The translations under genes and the position numbers were made by a program. This document shows, piece by piece, positions 1 to 8,379 of a DNA stretch of 14,353 bases (within the stretch, counting starts at the first letter, position 1; each line of letters opens with the position of its first letter). This stretch comes from Isohypsibius dastychi. Taxonomy: Eukaryota; Tardigrada; Eutardigrada; Parachela; Isohypsibiidae. The stretch covers positions 1 to 14,353 of the forward strand of contig JAQIWT010000863.1 in NCBI GenBank assembly GCA_034696485.1, read 5' to 3'. The notes beneath the pieces are model-generated. The model was not told where the DNA came from. It was given only the letters and a program-made list of their open reading frames with translations, and did no database searches.

Positions 1-140
1 AAGTACGAAAAAGTCTGCCTGGCCAGTGTCTTTTCTGGCCACAGAGTCTGTCTGTCCCTTTGCAAATTCCTACTTTTAGAGACTCTCGCTCAAAAGTCTG
101 TCTAGTCTCTATCGAATGTCTCTCGCTCACGTTAAATTTC

Positions 141-245
141 GCCCACTCACCCACCCACTCACTCACCCATTCGCCCACTCACCGACCCATTCACTCACCC
201 ATTCGTCCACTTCCCAGTCATTCACTCTCACTCAGTCACCCACTT
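141..245. repeat. Degenerate C-rich tandem repeat (CACTCACCC type)
   Basis: This stretch is made of variants of CACTCACCC, CCCATTCG and CCCACTC. A longer period is visible: a 32-base unit at 160-191 and a 31-base unit at 192-222 both begin CACTCACCCATTCG and end in CATT, and a third, more decayed copy starts at 223. Pyrimidines strongly dominate the plus strand. The flanking 1-140 also carries loose GTCTGTCT and CTCTCGCTC echoes. The threonine, serine, histidine and proline-rich peptide it could encode is a by-product of the repeat, not a gene. Confidence 0.75.
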
Positions 246-391
246 TATTTTCCATGTAACCAGAGTTCATTTTGGTTTCTATTATCCATCTTTATTATCG
301 ACATCTTCTTTTCTGTCTTCCATGCCATCAGTCTCGGTCATATTCTTCATCCAATTCTCATCGAGTATCACCTGAGCTGCTATTATTCTGT

Positions 392-718
392 CTATCTACA
401 ACTTCCCGAAATCCTAACGTCAATATAAGGAATGAGTGTATCGAAGATGATCTCAGAAATCTGGTAATTCTCGTAGCTTCCCCAGATTATGCTCATTTCT
501 CTATTCCTAAGCGAGTGTTTCAGATACTGTCGTTTTCTGAGTTGCGGATTCCGTTCATCTGTTTTCAGACTTTCTGGATCATTTATCACGGTATAGACTC
601 CAAGCAGGTGGTTCTGGATGTTTTAGCACTCGAAATACGCTTCGAGTTTTTGCAGGTACTTCTTTCTGTTCAAATTACGAAGAGATTCAGTCAGCTCATC
701 ATATACATGTCGTTTGTT
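392..718 (-). pseudogene. Possible decayed coding segment, unrecognised
   Basis: On the minus strand this interval is open for about 109 codons apart from one TAA at 623-625. The translation is charged and helix-like, for example around DELTESLRNLNRKK before the stop and DPESLKTDERNPQLRKRQ after it. The plus-strand reading opposite it is a long, very hydrophobic frame, as expected for the shadow of a charged minus-strand protein. I recognise no domain, and it does not match the missing half of the neighbouring peroxidase. It could be an exon pair with a misplaced boundary, a dead transposon fragment, or chance. No splice signals were firmly established. Confidence 0.2.
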
Positions 719-1519
719 TTAGTTCATTATTTGCTGATGTTCGAACGAACTTCCGGGATCTCAAAAACACGTCATGCAAATTAACGGGAGAAATTATTAT
801 TTGTGCCTGTGTTGGTAATCATGCTGGGCTGGATAATTAACGGTTAGGCAAATACAACGATAAGGACATGAAGCTATTACAGAACGATTCCTCGATATCC
901 AAGGTTATTCGTATCGAGCATTTTCTTCCTTGATTTTCATCTATAATTTTTACAGATTTTTGGTATACATACGAATTATAAGTGTTGAAAAATGTGGTTC
1001 CGGAAATTATTGGATGATGCTGACACCAACGCGATAAGGCCCAGACTGATGTTCTGATTTTCAATCGTCTTCACTTTTGATCATTTTATTCTATTTTCCC
1101 AGTCTTTGCTTTTCATTGTCTTGAAGTTCGTAAAACATCATTCGACATATTGATAAAAAAACGAGATTATTCTTTGTTCCAATGCCAATTAATAATTAGT
1201 AGACAGTAATTACTAATTAGCAGCCATTATATCCAACATATTCAGTTTTTTCCCCTGCGTGGGCAAAAAGTCATGAATCCATCACATTCTGCATTGTTAT
1301 CCACAGTTTGCATTCTCGAGAATATGGTGTAACTCGATCCGTAATTTTTGAGATGTGCAGCTTGTTGTTTCATTGGTGGCCTTTGCTGACAAGTCACAAT
1401 TAACGTTCTAATTTTGTTTTGTTAAACTTCTCTTCTCGCACCAATAACCGTTTTATATTATCCTCTAAGATACAAAAAATGTTCATAAAAATACTACCAG
1501 GAAGATAATTGCTTAAAAG
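719..1519. other. Non-coding stretch, nothing recognised
   Basis: The stretch is AT-rich, with stops in all frames at short intervals. Short frames at 837-1064 (minus) and running out of the repeat arm at 1400-1621 (minus) show no protein features. An AT-rich motif, AATTACTAATTAG, sits at 1208-1220 and recurs at 2224-2236 in the spacer of the inverted repeat. Confidence 0.5.
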
Positions 1520-1684
1520 CAAATATACATGCAAAAAACCTCGAGGTCTTTTGATATTCGGAAGAACCTCGAGGTTCCCCCAAATATGATGTCCCCCCAT
1601 CTTTTCTGGATCCAGATTCATTGTGGTTGATATTATTCAATATCTCTATTTACCTAACCTCTGTCTTTTTTTGTACCGGAGCTG
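1520..1684 (-). repeat. Left arm of long inverted repeat (ncRNA-like unit)
   Basis: The reverse complement of this arm matches 2499-2658 over its whole length with few differences and a small indel near 1652. In the RNA-like (minus) orientation it carries, in order: a CTCCGGTAC block (1681-1659) ending GACAGAG followed by GT; a GATATT/AATATC hairpin (1644-1629); the palindrome CTGGATCCAG; a 34-nt hairpin (1587-1554); a second CCTCGAGG; and six T's (1538-1533). The homology stops sharply at GTATATTTG (1528-1520). It may be one arm of a fold-back element or one copy of a duplicated small RNA gene. Confidence 0.85.
1533..1625 (-). ncRNA. Candidate structured small RNA, copy 1
   Basis: The proposed transcript lies on the minus strand; its 5' end is uncertain and its 3' end is at the T6 run (1538-1533). 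The core is a 34-nt hairpin at 1587-1554 with a 15-pair stem (arms ATATTTGGGGGAACC and GGTTCTTCCGAATAT), a TCGA loop and three G.T pairs. It is followed by a second ACCTCGAGGT palindrome directly before the T run, a layout like a pol III terminator or the 3' end of an snRNA. I do not recognise it as U1, U2, U4, U5, U6, U6atac, Y or vault RNA. Calling it an RNA gene is inference from structure and duplication. Confidence 0.3.
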
Positions 1685-2498
1685 CGTATATACGTTTTTT
1701 AGAATCGTTAAAACTATTTTGAAATAAAAATCGACAATTTCGTTGTATTATCATTGTTTCATTCTGTCTATATTTTGTAATCCAATTTGTCGCGAATGCT
1801 GTATTTTATCATTATTTAGTGGAAACCGAAAAACTATCGAAATCTTACTTTCACATGCATACTAAAAACCAAGCAATTCATGCTGATATCATCATCTCTC
1901 CGCACTCAGTCCTTAATGGAGATGCAAATAATCGTCTATCATAGGAATCTATATATTATTCCAAGTTTTGCAACATCACGTTACCGTTTATATCCGTTTT
2001 AGATTGAAAAGTGTTGGTGACCTTTCTGAGAATTTACTGCAGATTTAAAATAAGATAACACTGATTACTAATCAGTACACAGATTCTTTGTTGATTTTTT
2101 AACTGAATTTGAAATAATAACTTACGGATTTGCGCAAAGTCCTCTATTGTAGCGTTTGGATGGTTTTTCGATTTAATTTCCAAAAACGAAATGTGTTCGT
2201 GTTCTTTTTTAAAATTTGATGCTAATTACTAATTAGATCACGATCATCATTGATAAGCATACAAAATCATTTCAACATTATGAATTGAACTGAAAAAAAG
2301 CTGTAACGAAGAAACAATTTTCGATAATTAAATCATGATTGTTTAAAGTAGAAAATAACGTTATGAAGTATTCCGTGATGAAAAACAGATAGTGAGAAAA
2401 CAGATAATATCCAGATATACCAACTATACTACCACGACTTTTCTCGCAAATGAACAATAATTTGAACAGCGAACTGATTTAGTACAGTATGTAATGCC
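1685..2498. other. Spacer between inverted repeat arms, no ORF
   Basis: These 814 bases lie between the two inverted arms. There is no reading frame of note and no transposase motif, so if the whole is a mobile element it is non-autonomous. The spacer begins with the 10-base palindrome CGTATATACG followed by T6 (1685-1700). TGATTACTAATCAGTAC (2061-2077) and AATTACTAATTAG (2224-2236) are related AT-rich motifs within it. Confidence 0.6.
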
Positions 2499-2501
2499 CA
2501 G

Positions 2502-2549
2502 CTCCGGTACAACAGAGGACAGAGGTGAATAGAGATATTAAATAATATC
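2502..2549 (+). promoter_or_regulatory. Possible PSE/TATA-like promoter, or leader exon, of small RNA copy 2
   Basis: A 23-base block (2502-2524) starting CTCCGGTACAA and ending GACAGAG is followed 13 bases later by an AT-rich segment, ATTAAATAATATC (2537-2549). The spacing resembles a proximal sequence element plus TATA box of a type 3 pol III (U6-like) gene, which would place the start near 2565-2575. The alternative reading is that the 23-base block is a short leader exon, because it is followed directly by GT (2525-2526) in both copies. The sequence does not decide between the two. Confidence 0.2.
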
Positions 2550-2557
2550 AACCACAA

Positions 2558-2645
2558 TGAATCTGAATCCAGAAAAGATGGGGGGACATTATATTTGGGA
2601 GAACCTCGAGGTTCACCCGAATATCAAAAGACCTCGAGGTTTTTT
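2558..2645 (+). ncRNA. Candidate structured small RNA, copy 2
   Basis: This is the plus-strand counterpart of the candidate at 1533-1625. The 34-nt hairpin is at 2591-2624: arms ATATTTGGGAGAACC and GGTTCACCCGAATAT around a TCGA loop, fully paired except for one A.A mismatch. Of the changes between copies, one turns G.T into G-C and so keeps pairing, while another replaces a G.T pair with A.A and breaks it, so covariation support is mixed. The second palindrome, ACCTCGAGGT, ends at the T6 run (2640-2645). The 5' end is uncertain. The AUAUUUGG run resembles an Sm site but lies inside the stem. Function is unknown. Confidence 0.3.
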
Positions 2646-2660
2646 GCAGGTATATTTGAA

Positions 2661-2701
2661 CGAAAAAGAGGCAATCAACACCCGGTATTCCCAAGCTGGT
2701 T
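2661..2701 (-). pseudogene. 5S rRNA 3'-end relic
   Basis: The plus-strand sequence from the A-run at 2663 through CAACACCCGGTATTCCCAAGC matches the intact 5S locus (2982-3016) closely. It includes the terminator T-run on the minus strand and the last 25 or so transcribed bases, then diverges after GGT. Only the 3' end of the rRNA is present, so it cannot be functional. Its position immediately outside the right arm makes the 5S and the small RNA unit convergent neighbours. Confidence 0.75.
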
Positions 2702-2981
2702 TCAACTGATTTGTTAAAAATAGCAAACCATATAATCATTTGAAGTAAACACAACAGTATCGATTTTCGCAATGGTAATTGGGCATATTAAACTGCTGAT
2801 CACACAAAATGGTTAAATTTTACTGATGATTCCAACTCGCTGATGACAGACGATGTCCAAAAACAAAAAATCAATTAAGAGCAGCGTTTGATGGCTGAAA
2901 AATGAAGCACTAGCTTGAAACAAAAAACCATATGCAGAATACTCCAGCTCTTTTCTTTCCAAAAACCGGTTTCATCTTGAC
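2702..2981. other. Non-coding spacer between 5S relic and 5S gene
   Basis: AT-rich spacer with poly-A runs. No third copy of the inverted-repeat unit is visible here, and no protein features are seen. Confidence 0.5.
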
Positions 2982-2987
2982 AAAAAA
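2982..2987 (-). terminator. RNA polymerase III terminator of 5S gene
   Basis: Six T's on the minus strand, beginning four bases after the last base of the 5S rRNA, are the canonical pol III stop. Confidence 0.85.
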
Positions 2988-2990
2988 GAA

Positions 2991-3108
2991 GCCTACAACA
3001 CCCGGTGTTCCCAAGCGGTCACCCATCTAAGTACTAACCAGGCCCGACGTAGCTTATCTTCCGAGATCGAACGGGATCGGGAGCATTCTACGTGGTATGG
3101 TCGTAGGC
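2991..3108 (-). rRNA. 5S ribosomal RNA
   Basis: The minus strand reads GCCTACGACCATACCACGTA at the 5' end and GGGAACACCGGGTGTTGTAGGC at the 3' end, the familiar animal 5S rRNA pattern. It is 118 nt against the usual 118-121. The terminal helix GCCTACGAC/GTTGTAGGC closes over nine pairs with one G.T. The internal pol III promoter region (box A/IE about AAGATAAGCTACGTCGGGCC; box C about TTAGATGGGTGACC) is intact, and a T6 terminator follows. It should be functional. It stands alone here rather than in an array, downstream of and on the same strand as the last visible peroxidase exon, so it is either in an intron of that gene or just past its end. Confidence 0.96.
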
Positions 3109-3427
3109 AATGAACTCAGAAAATTCATCATTCCAGCCTTCCATAATTCAACAAAATTGTGACAAATTGCAATTAAGAAATTTTATTGAAAGATAAACGG
3201 AAATATCTGATTCCGCAATTATTAGGACGAGTACGTCTGATTTCAAAAACCTCAAGTGAATATGCTGTCGCAATTTTCTAACCTGTTGATTGCTTTTTTG
3301 TGGAATTTTGTAGCTGTTGTTAAACGTGGGAAATCAAACGGCACTGCACCGCGATTATTACTAGGTACAGTGCGTAACTAGCCATTTTACAATTGTAATT
3401 CCAATTTATCTATCATGATGCACTCAC
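3109..3427. other. Intron or 3' flank of the peroxidase-like gene
   Basis: This stretch follows the last visible peroxidase exon on the minus strand. It starts with a strong donor (GTGAGTG, 3427-3421). It also contains an AATAAA on the minus strand (3187-3182), and without splicing the frame stops at once (TGA, 3426-3424). It can therefore be the start of an intron longer than 3.4 kb or a 3'UTR. No further peroxidase-like exon was found between here and position 1. Confidence 0.45.
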
Positions 3428-5893
3428 ATGACTTTCAAAGCTGCAAGCGGCATAAATCCATTTCCCAGAATCTTGGACGCCGGTGTGGTCAGACACCTCC
3501 TCCCATCGAATTCCTTCCCGTGACATTGAAGAATCTCTTCAAATACTCCCGGAATGTTCCGTTGTTCGCCCACAGTTCCCATCCATAAAAGTCCTTCATC
3601 GTCGTAAAAGGACTGGTAAATGTTCGAACTTCCATAAATCGAAGAGCCGTCCAGCCAATGGGTCGCCGTGTTCGCCTGGTTCCGAACACCCAGCTTGCAG
3701 TCGGCAGCCGGTGCAGATAACGAACGGACATATTCCACACAGCTAATGTTGTTTGAACCAGTGGCGAATGAGGTGAGGATGGGGAAGCATTCGGGATGTG
3801 GCTTCGGGGAATGGCAGCAAGAAATCGGCTTGAAGTTGTGACCACCTATAACACAGCTAGTCAGAACACAGAGCTGTAAAAATGCTATGATAAGATACAT
3901 TCGAAAAAGTATTCAACTGGAGAAAATACGTGAAACAGAATATTTTCGCTCAGACGCGTGACAGATATTATAAACCACTGGAAGTTTTCTTTAGAATAAA
4001 ACAATAAACCAAAATATCACAAATTTAGAAAAATTAATTAAGTAAAATATAATTGCATCCCAAAATTATCTTCCCTAAAATAAACGCTAATGTTAACTTT
4101 GACTTCCTTCTGCAAAACAAACCAAATCCAGTGAGTTTTGCTAACCCGTTCCACGATTTTTGCGTGCGTGAAAATTACGAAAGGAAGTTGACTTGAAATT
4201 TTCTGTTTCTTTTCATTAAACAAACATGAAAAATCAAGGACGTTCAGAATTTGTTCGCTCATATCTTGGTGCAGATTATCAACGATTTAAATGCCGTGTC
4301 AAATTCGACAGAAATATTGTAACTCATTTCCCAATTTCGTATAAAACAAAAAATTCACGTTCTGTTATCCCTTTAGAGATGACTCACTGTAGACTTCCGT
4401 TCGGGACAAATCCTCTTCGATAAACTGCGCCCAAACCGGCAACATTTGATTTACGAATTTATGCGGTCTTTCAACATCCTTATGCAACTTGGAACTCAAC
4501 ACCTTCGCCGGCGGAAGTGGAGCTGCCAGTGAACTCATTCGCGGCACCGATATACCATCCGCATAATCCGAATCGGCGAACCTCCCAAACGGCGACCCAG
4601 CTTTTCCCCAAAACGGGTTCTCCACGTTATTACAACTTCCATCGAACGACCGGAAACGAGACGCCGAACACGGACCGGGGACCTTCACCGGACAATGCGA
4701 CTCGATTTCCGAACCCGTTATTGAGGTCGACTTCAAAATCTCGGTGGATTGGCTTTTTGGAATATCCAACCTGTAATACAAACATGATCAATGTGAATTA
4801 TGAATGCGATTCAGAAGGCGAGAACAAAAATAACTCGGCTAAAGATGCCAAAGATTACGAGATCTTTTGGAATTATGCAACTTCAATAAAACAGAAATGA
4901 AAAAGCGACTCACCGCTGTAAAGTCCGTCTTGAGATCTCTTCCAAGAAGAAGGCGAATTTTGACGCATTTTGCGTTGTGAAGAGCGGACGGTGGGCGAGC
5001 CAGTTGAGATATTCTGGAGTACCAGGTTCCAGTTCTAATAATCGAAAATTGTACGTAATAAAAACGCTGTACTGAATACTGTTAATGACCGGAAGCTACC
5101 TTTAAGATTTGAATGGTCTTCGAAATTTTCCAAAAACTCAAGTTTGGTTATGGATTCGTGGAACCACACGTGAAGTGACCGCGGCCCAACAGATGGAAGT
5201 TCAGACGAGGAGGCGCTGAAAATAAAGACGAAATTGAAGAATAAATCTCAACCAGTAGTGATTTCAGCATTCAGCAGTGTACCCAAATTAAATAATCCAT
5301 TTTTGAAGCAAAACACATCCATAATTGTTAGAAACTGAGTGAATCATTTTGGAAGATAAGATTTTCGTGATTTTACGTCCCCGTCACAAAGTTTAAAACT
5401 GATAGGTTCATAGAAACCAAAAGATAAATCTTGACATGAACAAAATTTCTGGATTAAAAAAAATCCAAAGCAAGAAAAAAACCATCATCCCGAAACTCGA
5501 AATGTTTTGCCGGCGTTAGTATTCGTATCGGAATAGAACCTACACGAACATGGTTACAACGTGCAAATACTCGAAAAAAACCATTTTTTTGTCAGCTGTA
5601 ACGTATACTTGAGATTGAAAATCAAATGACTGTTAAATGAAATAGTAATCAAATGTATTAGTAATCAAATGAAAATGCTTATGAAATTATGAAAAAATCT
5701 TCTTCGTTCTTCTGAGTGGTTTAACACAGTTGCTGAGTAATAGGTAACTATGCAGAACACAAAACCAAAAATCTAATAAAATGGTCAAAACGTGAACACA
5801 ATGATAATTTGACTGGTGCGAGAAATACCTGGTGGAATAACCGAAAAGATAACACCCAAGAATAAGCCTGCTTATCACAATACGCCAGTCCAT
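3428..5893 (-). CDS. Animal haem-peroxidase homologue, 5' part; catalytic residues replaced
   Basis: Five exons join in phase (minus strand): 5893-5829, 5215-5100, 5034-4914, 4770-4388 and 3845-3428, giving 367 residues plus two bases. Donors are GTATTT, GTAGCT and three GTGAGT; acceptors include TTTTCAG, ATTAG, TACAG and TATAG. Residues 1-22 form a signal peptide (h-region IVISRLILGCYLFGY), implying secretion. The domain begins near residue 140 with FRSFDGSCNN, followed by YADGISVPR, a CC...HPECFPI segment (238-250), FVRS/APA-type YVRSLSAPA and LDGSSIYGSS (293-302). These are hallmarks of the peroxidasin/peroxinectin-type family, which normally oxidises halides or tyrosines with H2O2. Where the family has a Q-F-x-D-H-D motif this protein reads QFIEED (216-221), so the haem-ester Asp and distal His are both Glu. 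The later arginine/glutamate motif is also absent. The Ca-loop pattern T-x-W-x-D-x-S and the last Asp of QFIEED remain. It is probably non-enzymatic. An in-frame ATG at 5920 would add nine residues; I prefer 5893 because it gives a cleaner signal peptide. The 3' half of the domain is not seen. Confidence 0.9.
3846..4387 (-). other. Peroxidase gene intron 4 (542 bp)
   Basis: Bounded by donor GTGAGTC (4387-4381) and acceptor TTATAG (to 3846), phase 1. The frames inside it are short and have no protein features. It separates the exon with the missing distal histidine from the exon with the calcium loop. Confidence 0.8.
5216..5828 (-). other. Peroxidase gene intron 1 (613 bp)
   Basis: This intron splits the signal-peptide exon from the rest. 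The donor is the weak GTATTTC (5828-5822) and the acceptor is TTTATTTTCAG (to 5216). The joint codon AG+C (Ser) is in phase with both flanks, which is the main support for the first exon. The content is A/T-rich with poly-A runs and no further exon seen. Confidence 0.65.
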
Positions 5894-8339
5894 GAACGTG
5901 TGTCTCTTGCGAGAACACATTTGCGAATGAATAAACCACAGAAAACGAAAGTGAACAATCAGTCAAGCCGGCATAAAAAGAAGAGCAGACCACGTCAAAG
6001 ATTACAAAATCGAACAAACAAACAAATTGCAGATCATCAAGAGCGTCTCAGGTGATCTCTAGCCGGATTGAAAAGTCTACAGTCTTTACGGCATAAAAAA
6101 AATTATTCACCGCGTCTCTTATGGCTTTTCATTTTTATATCGCTCAGCAAAAAATTCAAATTCGCATGATTCCGCCTTTTGTGGTTTACAGCGCCAACAT
6201 CTCCGTGATTCTGACTAATCGGGGCAGGTTTTAAGATTGAAAGATGCTGTAATCTCCCACATCGACGTGAAGGATGTTGCCAGACTGTGCCAATATCAAA
6301 TATTAAAAAAACCTACACGGTAATACACACCTTGAGCGATCACGTGGCCTTTTCTCATTTCACAAGTCAGAGTAGAGACTGGAGCAGTTCTTGTGGTTGC
6401 AAGATTGAGAAGTCTCAATCAGCAGGCTAATAAATAAATTGTTACTTAATAACTTGGCTTTTCAAAAACAATTAAAACTGAGTGGTTGTGGAGATGCAGT
6501 GCAGTCTCATAAAACAGTAAATCCAAAGAATGTTCTAGTAAATGAAATTTTACAAAAGATTTCAGATACATTACACAGTATATGGACATTTAAGCGTCTA
6601 ATACATTTTCCGGCCCCACCAAGCTGTAAGGGGAAAGTGGTAGTCATATACATCCGGGTCTGAGAAACAGAGCCAGTCTCTAAACTAAACTACTCTACAA
6701 CTACAATTATTTTTGAACATTTTGATAGGGAAGAAATATGTGAAATATATATTATGGTAGCCATGGTAGGGAAAAAAGCAGAATGGTCAGCTATACGATT
6801 CGAGAATCTTAGGTACAATAAGCACCAACATTCACTGTACGAGTGATAGTTGAGTAATACTGATAGACAATTCTGGTTCTTCTCGTAATAAGCAGGATTC
6901 TGTCGCCAGCCAAATAAGTCAGTAGTGTTTCTTGCCGATGGTTGGTTCCATAACACTTTCTGATCTATTCATCGTATTGATCAACAAAAATCGTCATAGC
7001 AAAGCTTCACCATTTTCACCAATGCTCACAGGAGAATATTCAGCTGAATATATTTGTGACCGGCTACCATAACGTGAAGACCCACACACAAACCATCGCT
7101 CTACCCCTACAAAAAACAACCAAGAAAATAATGCTAGACTAACTAGTAGTACGGCATTAATTGCGTTCGTGTATTATGCAAAATGACGTGTGTTTTAGAG
7201 CAATATCTGGCGTAAAGCAGTGGCGCCATCTTGAAACAAACTGTACGCACCGGCAACCGAATTTGAGAACAGGTTAAACTGGTGAAATGCATTTTGAAAT
7301 GATGCCCGTGGGGTTACTTTTGATCGTCACAAAGAAGGATGATCGAAGTTATTAAATCGAGGCAACACGAAAACAAGACGAACTGAAGACGATTTCAATC
7401 CAGTCAAACTTTAAAACGGCAGTTTTAAATTTCGGAGCTGATATTGTGTATTTCAGAATCCGGACAAGTGTGGGAAACTGAGCCGATAGCCCAAAATTCA
7501 CCAAGAAGAGACTGTGATTCTGTCAAATGCGTTAAAACGTACATAAAACAAGACGTGGAAAAAAAGTCATCTCATCAAAAAGGTCAATCACTCTATTAAC
7601 GGCAAACGCTTTACAACCGACATCCGACATCCATCATCTCATTCCGACACACTGTCCGAGTACGCTGAACGTAGCATGTAAAAGAACAACCAGATGGTTG
7701 TCAATAGGAATAAACTTTAACAGCATCGGATTAAAACCATGAGACATAACCGGTCAGTTTCGAAAAAACATCTCGAAATTTCCAGAAAACCGGCTTATAA
7801 TAAATCAACTTTTTAATAAGCGCTAAGCACTCCTAGAATTCGCAAAAGTCATGTTGTTCTCTACTGGTGAATGAGAAGTTGTTGGAAAACATCGCTAGAT
7901 TAGATAGCACAAATGTTGTCGAAAACCCCCGAAAGCAACGATCTCCTAAAAACAATGCATAAACATCCGCAAACGAGAAACGAAACAATTTGCGTACTTA
8001 GCGCACATTACCTTCTAAATAGAGATTCACATAATGAACGACTAAAACGTATGTTTTTCTGAGTGGTTCAAACTCGGAATACAATCTTCTGATCCGCAAA
8101 AAAATCCGACAGAAACTGCACAAAGCAAAATTTGCCACAAATAGGAGGCATAACTTTTGCAAAAAATTGTTGTCAGTTCTAAAATGACATCTTTTCCAAA
8201 AGATTTTGATTCTAAAAGGGGCATACTTGGGAGGACGCGATTTTGCGGGTTCGCAATCTTGAAATCTGAAATCTCGAAACGCCGGTTAGAATATAATTCG
8301 ACTGTTTTATGAATAACTCAAGAGCACGTGATTGCATAA
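5894..8339. other. Intergenic region between two head-to-head genes; no gene recognised
   Basis: The first few hundred bases presumably hold the promoter of the minus-strand peroxidase gene. Frames at 6439-6663 (plus), 6690-6956 (minus) and 8042-8224 (minus) show no domain, signal peptide or matching splice sites and look like chance. Scattered items: CACGTG E-boxes near 6348 and at 8325-8330, a YY1-like GCGCCATCTTG (7223-7233), an 18-base near-perfect palindrome (6403-6420) and a small CCGACAT duplication (about 7617-7631). No tRNA with both A and B boxes was found. Confidence 0.5.
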
Positions 8340-8379
8340 TTGTTTTCCTTCATCTTCGCATTATTTACTTATTTCACGA

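Larger units (their letters stand above)
2499..2658 (+). repeat. Right arm of long inverted repeat (ncRNA-like unit)
   Basis: This is the inverted partner of 1520-1684. From the conserved CAACCACAATG to the end the two copies differ at about six of 108 positions; the upstream block is less alike. The arm starts at CAGCTCCGG and ends at GTATATTTG. A fragment related to the 3' end of 5S rRNA begins about ten bases beyond this outer end, in the opposite orientation. No convincing target-site duplication flanks the pair, which weakens a simple transposon reading. Confidence 0.85.

Noticed and set aside
60-428. Plus-strand frame rich in HSPTHS
   Set aside because: It is the translation of the C-rich tandem repeat; there is no signal peptide or domain.
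2558-2645. Assignment to a known spliceosomal snRNA or nematode SL1
   Set aside because: There is no match to the U1, U2, U4, U5, U6 or U6atac signatures or to the SL1 leader as I know them, and the Sm-like run lies inside a stem.
1520-2658. Autonomous DNA transposon with long terminal inverted repeats
   Set aside because: There is no transposase frame in the spacer and no clear target-site duplication; a non-autonomous element remains possible and is noted in the findings.
3483-3746. Plus-strand frame opposite the last peroxidase exon
   Set aside because: It is the antisense of a well-supported exon and has no domain; the same holds for the alternative minus frame at 3489-3845.
4517-4900. 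127-codon plus-strand frame
   Set aside because: It lies antisense to the peroxidase exon carrying FDGSCNN; its proline/arginine/threonine-rich content is a shadow of that exon.
5748-6055. Frames on both strands upstream of the peroxidase start
   Set aside because: They overlap the signal-peptide exon and its 5' flank in other frames; splice phase supports only the MDWRIV frame.
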